Assembly: GCA_964580585.1 (NCBI GenBank)
Contig: CAZOKZ010000067.1
Span: forward strand, 1 to 22,855
Origin: CAZOKZ01 sp964580585
Lineage (GTDB): Bacteria; Sumerlaeota; Sumerlaeia; SLMS01; JAHLLQ01
DNA: 22,855 nt
Reading direction: 5' to 3'
The notes beneath the pieces were generated by a model, which saw nothing but the letters and a program-made list of their open reading frames with translations, did no database searches and was not told the origin of the DNA. Shown piece by piece: positions 14,276 to 21,023 of this stretch; position 1 is the first letter of the stretch; the number at the start of each line of letters is the position of its first letter. The position numbers were made by a program, and so were the translations under genes.

Positions 14276-14289
14276 CCATCTTCAGATGG
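14276..14289. repeat. Small perfect hairpin upstream of the TPR-roadblock gene
   Basis: CCATC (14276-14280) and GATGG (14285-14289) pair around TTCA in the 207-bp gap between the EAL and TPR-roadblock genes. A promoter for the closely spaced block could lie in this gap, but I cannot identify -35/-10 elements with confidence. Confidence 0.25.
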
Positions 14290-14449
14290 TGCGGTGCTGT
14301 TTCCTTAGGCGGAATTCAAAAAATCAGAAGCATTTTCCGCCCGGGACGCAAGTGAAGGTTTTTCCCGATCGATCTTCTGAATCACTGCCGGCCACCATTC
14401 CCTCAAGGAAATTTCGGCCTCCCTCCATCCGTATCATTGCTACGATGAA

Positions 14450-15202
14450 TCAAGAACCTGCGTCCTGGGATTTCAAATACAGGTCCAGCGAAGCGGGGCG
14501 TCCACACAAAAAACCCTGTGCGAACTGCACTTCTAAACGCTTTAATGACTCTATTTGCTGCTCGGTCTCGATGCCTTCCACGATCACCTGACAACCATAA
14601 GCCATCTCGAAACGCTTGAGAATATAAATATATTGGTCAAACTCTGCGCTCGAAAGATTTAAAATCACCGACCGGTCGCACTTGATGTACTCCGGTTTTA
14701 AAATCCAATGCGTTGGAGTCAAATCGTCCGGACGCAGGTCGTCGAGTGCAATTTCAAGTCCCAGCCCGCGTAATTCCATCAAGGGATCGACCAGCGGCGC
14801 CAACTGGTGCAACGAGAGCGATTCGTGAATTTCCAAACAAAGCGTCGGACCACCCTCGGGCAAATCGTCCAACAGTTGCTCCATCCACGGAACGAACTCG
14901 GGATGCAGCACCGTTTGCGGGTAGGCGTTGATAAAAACGCGGAAATGCGAAGGAAATTGTGTTAAAATGGAAATCGATTTCGCAATGCACCGAAAATCGA
15001 TCAGCGGCAGACATCCCTGGCGGCGGGCTTCCTTGAAAAAATATTCCGGATTTTCAAGCTCCGTGCCCTCGGGTCCGCGGGCCAAAATCTCGAAGCCATA
15101 GATATCGTCCGTCACAATGTTGCGAACGGGCATGATCAGATTCGTGAGCTGATCTACCGTCAACGTGGCTTCGATGGACGAAATCATGACGCCTTTGGCC
15201 AT
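14450..15202 (-). CDS. EAL-domain protein (c-di-GMP phosphodiesterase or receptor)
   Basis: Stand-alone EAL domain of 250 aa, without GGDEF, receiver or membrane part. Active-site positions are largely kept: E38 in the FEIL form of the EAL motif, N92 (FINAYP), E124 (LEIHES), D154-D155 (ALDDL), K174 (IKCD), E209 (VEGIET) and Q229 (AQGFLCGRP). Loop 6, normally DDFGTGYSS, reads DDLRPDDLT. This loop orders the second metal and the dimer, so activity may be reduced or lost. It could hydrolyse c-di-GMP or act as a c-di-GMP sensor for the adjacent GTPase operon. The start is ambiguous: 15202 has AAGG immediately next to it, and 15187 (MISSIEAT) has AAAGG four bases upstream. The gap to the next operon gene is 207 bp. 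Confidence 0.93.
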   Translation of the reverse strand: MAKGVMISSIEATLTVDQLTNLIMPVRNIVTDDIYGFEILARGPEGTELENPEYFFKEARRQGCLPLIDFRCIAKSISILTQFPSHFRVFINAYPQTVLHPEFVPWMEQLLDDLPEGGPTLCLEIHESLSLHQLAPLVDPLMELRGLGLEIALDDLRPDDLTPTHWILKPEYIKCDRSVILNLSSAEFDQYIYILKRFEMAYGCQVIVEGIETEQQIESLKRLEVQFAQGFLCGRPASLDLYLKSQDAGS

Positions 15203-15383
15203 CCTTGGCTTAGGAACTCTCCCAAATTCAACATGCTTCTTATCCCGACCTCCAGCAAAACACTCAACTTTGAGTTGGGCAAGTGAAATTGCTTCTGTAG
15301 GAAGTCAAAACTCGCGCTATTTTCGCCAAAATTTCCAATCCGAGGATCATTTTCCGTGTTTTTTCCAACCCAGTGAACTCGGA

Positions 15384-17126
15384 TTAACTCACCGAATGGC
15401 CAGAAAGTGTCTGTTCGGCGGCATCCAGGAACCGCAATGTGGCCGCGCGCTGGACGAATTCGCGCCGGGCTTTCTCCTGACCGGCCTTGCCCATGGCTTC
15501 CGCGCGCGCTGGATGATCGAGCAACGTGGCCAGCGCTCCGGCCAAGGATTCCGCGTCACGCGCCAATAACCCATCTCGCCCGGCATCCACCAGTGAAGCC
15601 GATGGACCGCAGATTTCGTTCGCCACGACGGGCTTGCCGCGCAACCACGCCTCGGCCAGCACCATCCCGAAACTTTCGCTTTCAGACATCAACACGAAAG
15701 CATCGCACGAACGGTAGGCGCAATCGAGTTCCTCGTCGCTTTGACGTCCAAGATAGATTGCGTGCTCGGGTAACGCCCGATGGTCGGCGTCCGGGCCGAT
15801 CATCACGAATCGCACCGGGCGTCCGGCCTTGCGCAACCGGCCTACCGCTTCTGCAACAATTTCGTAACGTTTTTCGGGGCTCTTGCGACACACCGTCAAG
15901 ATCATTGATTCGTTCGGAAGGAGACCGATCTTCTTTTTCCAGGCAAGGGGGCTGAAATCTTTCGGAGGCTCGGGAGGCAACGGCACCCCCGGTCCAACAA
16001 AAACAGCCGGAATTCCACGAGGAACGAAAAATTTATCCGCGGAATACGGTGTGTTGGCCAAAACCAAACGCGCTTTCTTCAACGCATCGATGTAATGAGG
16101 CCAATAGTAATAATCGTCCTCGATGTGCCACAGCGCCATTGCCATCATGGGCAGCGAACATTCTTCCGCCACCATCGGAATGATCGACCACGGCAAATTC
16201 GCGGCAATGACGGCATCGTATCCGTCTTTCACCCCGCGTAACGCCTTGCGTAAACCTGTGCAACGTGGCCCTCGCACCCAGTCAAACATCGCTCCCAACG
16301 ATTGATTGCGACGTTCGGCTTGATGCCAGAGCAATTCCCACCAGGGCTCCGGATTCTGGCGGCCAACGGCACGGTGGTCGTCCCATAAATTGGCCCAAAC
16401 AGAACGATTCGCATCGCTGTCGGGGCGCCATTCGATTCCGGTGATATAAACACCCAGCGTGCGGTGATCCATCACGGGGCGCAAAGCGCGATCGACCGTG
16501 ATTTTAATCAGCGATACCCCTGGCCGATTACTGTGGATGGAAGTTTCGATACTGAAGGGGCCATTTACCGCGTGGGTGGTGGTATTTCCCGCATCGTCGG
16601 TGATCATCATTTTCAGCGCGCGCGGCGCCGAGCCATTCAAACGCAACTGACCGGAGGCGCATCCTGGCGTCACCGACAACCGGCATTGGCGAAACGTCCA
16701 ACGCGCGACGCCACCATCGCCAGAAAGTTCAACCGAATGCCACCCATCGAGTAGATGGATGGTCGAACGTTCGTTTTCCAACTGGGAAACAGCAAGATTA
16801 TCCAGGGCATCGAGCGAGCCGTTGCTCCATTCCTTTTCGATCTGGCGCTGCAGGAATTTTGCCGCCATCTGCACCATCAGTTTGTTGACGGGATCGAGCG
16901 GGAAACGACGTACGCGAACGCCATTTTCGACTGTGTCGCCGGGTGGATAATGTTCGGACCAATCGACGCCCCAATGGGCCGCTGGCGAGATATCCTTGCC
17001 CGTCGTGGTCCACACCTCGACCTGATGACCCAGTTCAACCAGGTCATAAACCAGTCGCCGATGATGGATTTCCGCCCCCCCGTAAATGTCCGCGCCCCAA
17101 CGATATGTAACAAAAAGAAACTTCAT
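15384..17126 (-). CDS. GT4-type glycosyltransferase with inserted beta-rich domain
   Basis: Large cytoplasmic glycosyltransferase (580 aa against a usual 370-420). The N-terminal GT-B half starts MKFLFVTYRWGADIYGGAEIHHRRLVYDL. The C-terminal GT1/GT4 domain has ILTVCRKSPEKRYEIVAEAV at about 408-427 and MIGPDADHRALP. It also has the E-x7-E sugar-nucleotide motif in ESFGMVLAE (E483 and E491), followed by GKPVVANEICGPSASLV. Between the halves, residues about 123-235 form an extra beta-rich module, from LLDGWHSVELSGDGG and ARWT to DHRTLGVYITGIEW. It resembles a carbohydrate-binding or jelly-roll-like domain found in some cell-surface glycosyltransferases. It probably acts in exopolysaccharide or O-antigen-like synthesis. 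GGGAGCAGGGAT precedes the ATG. Its start lies two bases beyond the stop of the upstream glycosyltransferase, so the two genes are translationally coupled. Confidence 0.92.
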   Translation of the reverse strand: MKFLFVTYRWGADIYGGAEIHHRRLVYDLVELGHQVEVWTTTGKDISPAAHWGVDWSEHYPPGDTVENGVRVRRFPLDPVNKLMVQMAAKFLQRQIEKEWSNGSLDALDNLAVSQLENERSTIHLLDGWHSVELSGDGGVARWTFRQCRLSVTPGCASGQLRLNGSAPRALKMMITDDAGNTTTHAVNGPFSIETSIHSNRPGVSLIKITVDRALRPVMDHRTLGVYITGIEWRPDSDANRSVWANLWDDHRAVGRQNPEPWWELLWHQAERRNQSLGAMFDWVRGPRCTGLRKALRGVKDGYDAVIAANLPWSIIPMVAEECSLPMMAMALWHIEDDYYYWPHYIDALKKARLVLANTPYSADKFFVPRGIPAVFVGPGVPLPPEPPKDFSPLAWKKKIGLLPNESMILTVCRKSPEKRYEIVAEAVGRLRKAGRPVRFVMIGPDADHRALPEHAIYLGRQSDEELDCAYRSCDAFVLMSESESFGMVLAEAWLRGKPVVANEICGPSASLVDAGRDGLLARDAESLAGALATLLDHPARAEAMGKAGQEKARREFVQRAATLRFLDAAEQTLSGHSVS

Positions 17127-17128
17127 TT

Positions 17129-18451
17129 TTATCCCTGCTCCCTGATCGCCTCAAGCGTGCGCAACTGCGCTTCTACCTTCTTGACCAGAGTATCCCATGT
17201 GCGACCGCGTGCAAACTGTTGACGTTCGGCGGCTTGATGGGAACGACCGTGACTCAACAACATCCTTATCTGCTCGGGCCAATGTTCCGGTTCAGCAACG
17301 ACTACTGGGGGCGAATAAAAACGAACGACATCCGGAACAGGAGTCGATATCACGGGAAGACCACAAGCAAGATATTCGAGCGTTTTTACCGGATTGATCG
17401 CCCGAGCAGCGGCATTGTCTGCGAACGGCATAATCCCCAGATCGCAATGTTGGTAAAAGCCGGGAAGCCGGTCGTGCGGCTGAAGTCCCAACTCGACCAC
17501 ATTGGATGGAAACGCCGGTGCGGAAAACGTCGCCCTCCGCGGCCCCACGATCACCACACTGGCCGAAGGAAAAGACCGGGCCACCCTGTCAATCAAATCC
17601 CCCGACAACCGGTCGTTCAGTGTTCCAACGTACAAAAGGCGAGGCCGTGGAAGCCTTTTCAACTCGTCCGGTTCGACCGCGCGCGCCGTCATCTTCGCGT
17701 AATCGACACCACTTGCCAGAAAATCCAGATCTTTGGCCTGGCCCTTGAACTGTTGCAACAGGGCATAGGTTCCGGCAAAGGAAAAATGCGTTTGCGAGAG
17801 AATTCGTTTTTGCCGCTGGCGGCTGTCGGGCGGGGACCACTCGAAAGCGCAAAAGTCGTCGATCAGGTCAAAGCCAACTCGGACCGGTCGAAGCGATTCG
17901 ATCAAATCGTCGCTAAAGGGCGAATTTGTCAGGAAAATATGAGGTTTCCCTTCAACAAAAGGCCGTATCGCCCGCGCCAGGATGGCACGGTTCAATGCTC
18001 GAATCCCCGCATTCCGATACTCACCGCTCAAAATTTGAGGCGATAAAATCAGCAGGTTTCCTTTTATCAAAGTCCGCACCGGTTTCCATCGCGAGCGGAG
18101 CGGTCCGGCGGTCTGATGCACTTGAACAGGCGAGCAATACACCACCGGGCGATATTTGGCCAATCCCAACGCCATCTCCTGGGGACGTTGCCAAACATCA
18201 TCCCACGCCACTTGAGAATATAAAAAAAGCGGTAAACGCTTGGATTTTAGTCGATTCGCGCGACTCCAATATCCTCGCCGAGGACGCGGCAATCCGTACA
18301 CCATCTGCCCCGCCAAGAAACCGTGGTGGGCAACCCATCGCATTATCCAGGCAGGTGTCAGGTTCAACTCGATCGACCTCGTCGAAAAAATCCAGCCACC
18401 AAATAGGCGGAAGAGAATGCTTGTTCCACCCTTGCCGTCCGGCACAAGCAT
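17129..18451 (-). CDS. Second GT-B glycosyltransferase
   Basis: Cytoplasmic GT-B glycosyltransferase of about 440 aa from this start. The N-terminal marks are PLFLYSQVAWDDVWQRPQEM and the segment VRVGFDLIDDFCAFEW. The C-terminal marks are LLYVGTLNDRLSGDLIDRVA, VVIVGPRR, LPGFYQHCDLGIMPF and NPVKTLEYLACGLPVISTPVPDVV, a GT4-like donor-binding site. The frame is open to 18553, but the first codons would translate the repeat at 18501-18534, so I reject that start. The ATG at 18451 lacks a good ribosome binding site. The ATG at 18304 (MVYGLPRP) has GGCGGGGCAG next to it and starts nearer the conserved core, so it is a strong alternative. The pair with the downstream glycosyltransferase suggests a surface-polysaccharide job. 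Confidence 0.87.
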   Translation of the reverse strand: MLVPDGKGGTSILFRLFGGWIFSTRSIELNLTPAWIMRWVAHHGFLAGQMVYGLPRPRRGYWSRANRLKSKRLPLFLYSQVAWDDVWQRPQEMALGLAKYRPVVYCSPVQVHQTAGPLRSRWKPVRTLIKGNLLILSPQILSGEYRNAGIRALNRAILARAIRPFVEGKPHIFLTNSPFSDDLIESLRPVRVGFDLIDDFCAFEWSPPDSRQRQKRILSQTHFSFAGTYALLQQFKGQAKDLDFLASGVDYAKMTARAVEPDELKRLPRPRLLYVGTLNDRLSGDLIDRVARSFPSASVVIVGPRRATFSAPAFPSNVVELGLQPHDRLPGFYQHCDLGIMPFADNAAARAINPVKTLEYLACGLPVISTPVPDVVRFYSPPVVVAEPEHWPEQIRMLLSHGRSHQAAERQQFARGRTWDTLVKKVEAQLRTLEAIREQG

Positions 18452-18460
18452 TGTTAGAAA

Positions 18461-18722
18461 GGATAAAGGATGAGGAATAAAGGATGAATCTAAAAAAAAT
18501 CCACAGAGGCACGAAGTCGCAGAGGCAGCACGGAGTTGTTCACCGCGAAACACCCTGATTTGAAATTCAACCCTTGAGAAAGAAATATTTTCTACTCACT
18601 CGACGAGGACTGGCATTTTATCTCTGCGCCTTCTGGGCACTCGGTGGCAATATTGTCTAAACACCTGAACACCATAAAAAGTACGGTAACGGCAATTCAT
18701 CCTTGATCTCTCATCCTTCATC
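18461..18722. repeat. Nested inverted-repeat region between glycosyltransferase and kinase genes
   Basis: Outer arms of 21 bases: GGATGAGGAATAAAGGATGAA (18468-18488) pairs with the reverse complement of 18696-18716 at 18 of 21 positions. Inner arms: CCACAGAGGCACGAAGTCGCAGAGG (18501-18525) is similar, with gaps, to the reverse complement of 18621-18647. The centre (18535-18620) shows no gene. The arms are made of short repeated words (GGATGAA/GGATAAA and AGAGGCA), like the intergenic repeats elsewhere in the window. The element separates the divergent glycosyltransferase and histidine kinase genes and covers the upstream region of both. Confidence 0.68.
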
Positions 18723-18740
18723 TCCGGCTTGGTTTATCCC

Positions 18741-20240
18741 ATGAGTTCCAACGAAACGCCCTCCCCCGCCACCAAGTTCAAAACTCGCCAACGCCTGGTG
18801 AGTCGCCTTCCTCTGCGCTTTCAGTCCATGTTGATCGCGGCGGCTATTTTTTTGGGGACTGGCGCGTTGGTGGTGTTATTTTCTGCGGTGTTTATCAATC
18901 AATTGAAAAACCAGATGGTCGAGGTGGCTCGCGAGGAAATCCGCCGCGTGGGTGAAAACGCGAGTCGCGAAATCGAAGGCATCATCGCCGATTACGAACA
19001 CCGTGGAATGCAGATCAATTCGTTGTCGGAAATTGCTTACGATCCGGATATTCGCGCGCAATTCCGCATTCTTTCCGGCCAGCAGGACGTTGTCCTGACC
19101 GCAATGATCAACAGCGATGGCACCTGTATTTACCAATACGGCGACACGAAGATTTGTCCCGAACGGCGTGGCAGCAAGTTGAAGGGCGTCATTCCCGGCA
19201 TCGACGACCAGATGACGTGGGAATTCGAGGTGCGCGGTTTTCCCGAAGGCGTCGATCCCGAACGCGTACCGGTCATGTCGCATGGAAAAACCATCGGATA
19301 CATCGAGTACGGTGTGGAGGAATCGCTTGCGCTTGCCAAACTCGACCCGATCAGCAACCACATTTCCCGTAACCTCAGTTGGATGGTGTGCCTGGTGATT
19401 CTAACGTTTGGCCTCGCGCTTTATTTGCTGACAAAAGTGAGCAAACACCATCTTGAACTCCAACGCCGCCACGACGAAGCTCAGCATTTTGCTTCGATTG
19501 GTACGTTGGCAAGTGGTCTGGCGCACGAAATCCGCAACCCGTTGCACGCGATGAACCTGCATCTGGAGGCGGCGGGCGAAGAACTCGACGATCCGCGTGA
19601 AAATTCCCCCGAAGTCGTCAAGCGCACGATCACCAACGTGCAAAAACAAATCCACAGCCTGAGTTCCATTTTGACGAATTTCATGAATTATGCAATTCCC
19701 ACCAAGCTGGATCAGGAATCCCTGCGTTTGCACGGTCTGACCGGCGAAGTCATCAACTTGCTCGAACCGGAATTCGATTCGCGCAACGTCAAAGTCGAGC
19801 GCGAAATTTCCGAAGACGCCTGGATTTTAGCCGACCCCACCGCCGTTCGCCAGGTGATCACCAACGTGTTGCTGAACGCGGCTCAAGCGATGGAAAAATC
19901 CGAACGCCGCGAAATTCACCTGCGCGCAACGCTCCAGGAATCCGGCACCTGGACCGTGACGATCGACGACACAGGCCCCGGTCTCCCTCCCGGTAAAGAA
20001 ACCGCCATTTTCGACGCCTTTGTTTCCGAACGCAAAGGCGGCACGGGGTTCGGGCTCGCGATTGCCCATCGTTTGATGGAAGATCAGGGCGGTTCCATCA
20101 CCGCACAAACCCGCCCCGAAGGTGGCGCGCGGTTTACGCTGGTTTTCCCCGTCGCGCAACGCCCCGCCGATTACAAGGATGTCCCCAACACGTCGCTCGC
20201 CGCCAAACGTCAAGCCGCCGAGGAAGGATATATAGGGTGA
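18741..20240 (+). CDS. Membrane sensor histidine kinase (NtrB/ZraS-like)
   Basis: Two-component sensor of about 499 aa. TM1 is at about 28-52. A periplasmic region of about 160 residues has a helical start and a PAS/Cache-like part (VVLTAMINSDGTCIYQYG, SHGKTIGYIEYGVEE). TM2 is at about 212-231. The kinase core contains the HisKA H-box GLAHEIRNPL with H262, the N-box VITNVLLNAAQAM (372-384), and the G1 DDTGPGLP (409-416) and G2 GGTGFGLA (433-440) boxes. The short Ala/Gln tail is unconserved. The likely partner is the sigma-54 activator at 21024-22379, two genes away. I chose the ATG at 18741; an upstream TTG at 18729 is possible. Neither has a clear ribosome binding site, and the 5' end abuts the inverted repeat. 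The ligand is unknown. Confidence 0.95.
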   Translation: MSSNETPSPATKFKTRQRLVSRLPLRFQSMLIAAAIFLGTGALVVLFSAVFINQLKNQMVEVAREEIRRVGENASREIEGIIADYEHRGMQINSLSEIAYDPDIRAQFRILSGQQDVVLTAMINSDGTCIYQYGDTKICPERRGSKLKGVIPGIDDQMTWEFEVRGFPEGVDPERVPVMSHGKTIGYIEYGVEESLALAKLDPISNHISRNLSWMVCLVILTFGLALYLLTKVSKHHLELQRRHDEAQHFASIGTLASGLAHEIRNPLHAMNLHLEAAGEELDDPRENSPEVVKRTITNVQKQIHSLSSILTNFMNYAIPTKLDQESLRLHGLTGEVINLLEPEFDSRNVKVEREISEDAWILADPTAVRQVITNVLLNAAQAMEKSERREIHLRATLQESGTWTVTIDDTGPGLPPGKETAIFDAFVSERKGGTGFGLAIAHRLMEDQGGSITAQTRPEGGARFTLVFPVAQRPADYKDVPNTSLAAKRQAAEEGYIG

Positions 20241-20322
20241 GGCGGTGCAGGAAACCATGTCGTTGAATGTTTACTGAATTGACTATCATCAATGTTGCCA
20301 CTTTCAGTTTCGTTGAATCATC

Positions 20323-20787
20323 ATGCTCACTGCTCAAACTTTCGATCAAATCGCGTTGTATATCTGGCTCATTGTACCTGCCTATATTGCTCTGCGCAGT
20401 CGTCGGCCTGAAATTTCTATTGGCTTAGCGGGCGTGCTGTTTTGGCTGATCGGCATCATCATAGGGGAGGCACTTTCTGGTTATGATCAAGAACGCGAGG
20501 GTGGTTTGGTTGATGGAATCTGGTGCCTGTTAGGCCTGCCCTTCAGCTTGGGTTACGCTCTGAGTTTTGCTGTACTTCGACATGTATTCGATGAATCGCT
20601 AGCGGCGATCAGAAAGAAGAAAAAGAAGAACGCACAATCCGAAGCCCTCCAAACTCCTCAAATCGCACGTGAACGGGCGCAACTGATCACCCGTAGTCTT
20701 TCCCCAGCGGAACAAGCCGAATTACTTGGAGGAAAAGACACACACCTCGAGCCCCCCGAGGACAACATACACATCACACCACCCTGA
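20323..20787 (+). CDS. Small three-TM membrane protein, unknown function
   Basis: Predicted inner-membrane protein of 154 aa between the histidine kinase and its probable response regulator. Hydrophobic segments lie at about 12-27 (LYIWLIVPAYIAL), 33-55 (GLAGVLFWLIGIIIGEAL) and 64-88 (IWCLLGLPFSLGYALSFAVL). A basic cluster KKKKK and a charged, cytoplasmic-looking tail of about 55 residues follow. I do not recognise a family. It starts 82 bp after the kinase stop. It could be a sensor accessory protein or an unrelated insertion. The third base copy of the dispersed repeat family starts just downstream. Confidence 0.7.
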   Translation: MLTAQTFDQIALYIWLIVPAYIALRSRRPEISIGLAGVLFWLIGIIIGEALSGYDQEREGGLVDGIWCLLGLPFSLGYALSFAVLRHVFDESLAAIRKKKKKNAQSEALQTPQIARERAQLITRSLSPAEQAELLGGKDTHLEPPEDNIHITPP

Positions 20788-20801
20788 CTTGACGTGATCA
20801 A

Positions 20802-20892
20802 CGCGCGCGAGGGCGCAGCTTCTGGCGCGCGGGTTGCCTCCGAAGGAGCAAGCCGCGTGACAGAAGAGGGCGCGGCCTCGGGCTCGCGCGCG
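20802..20892 (+). repeat. Dispersed structured repeat, copy 2
   Basis: A 91-bp element nearly identical to 3162-3243 and in the same orientation. It differs by about nine inserted bases, mainly in the central hairpin, which here is GGTTGCCTCC-GAA-GGAGCAAGCC (20832-20854) with bulges. The half-units GAGGGCGCAGCTTC and GAGGGCGCGGCCTC are present. A second word-repeat (CTTCCGTGCTTTCCGTGTTTT, about 20902-20922) follows and may be part of the same intergenic cluster. Confidence 0.85.
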
Positions 20893-20954
20893 TTCGTTTC
20901 CCCTTCCGTGCTTTCCGTGTTTTCCATGGTTAGGCGTGGTTCTTGTGACTCACT

Positions 20955-21000
20955 CCGAAAAGCATTGCCCTTTTCGGAAACACCCGGGTCTTTTTGACCC
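20955..21000 (+). promoter_or_regulatory. Two hairpins in the leader of the NtrC-type gene
   Basis: CCGAAAAG (20955-20962) pairs with CTTTTCGG (20970-20977) around seven bases. GGGTC (20986-20990) pairs with GACCC (20996-21000) around TTTTT. A third short stem, CGGG-AGCA-CCCG (21009-21020), includes the Shine-Dalgarno of the gene. They may be leader structures that tune translation or transcription, or palindromic operators. No sigma-70 or sigma-54 promoter is evident. Confidence 0.45.
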
Positions 21001-21023
21001 ACACCGCTCGGGAGCACCCGCCA

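Noticed and set aside
18440..18455. Possible sigma-54 promoter (CGGCAC-N5-TTGT)
   Set aside because: The essential GC of the -12 element reads GT, and the site is about 290 bp from the kinase start inside the glycosyltransferase frame.
18452..18553. N-terminal extension of the second glycosyltransferase
   Set aside because: The added codons come from the CAGAGGCA and GGATGAA repeats and do not resemble the family.
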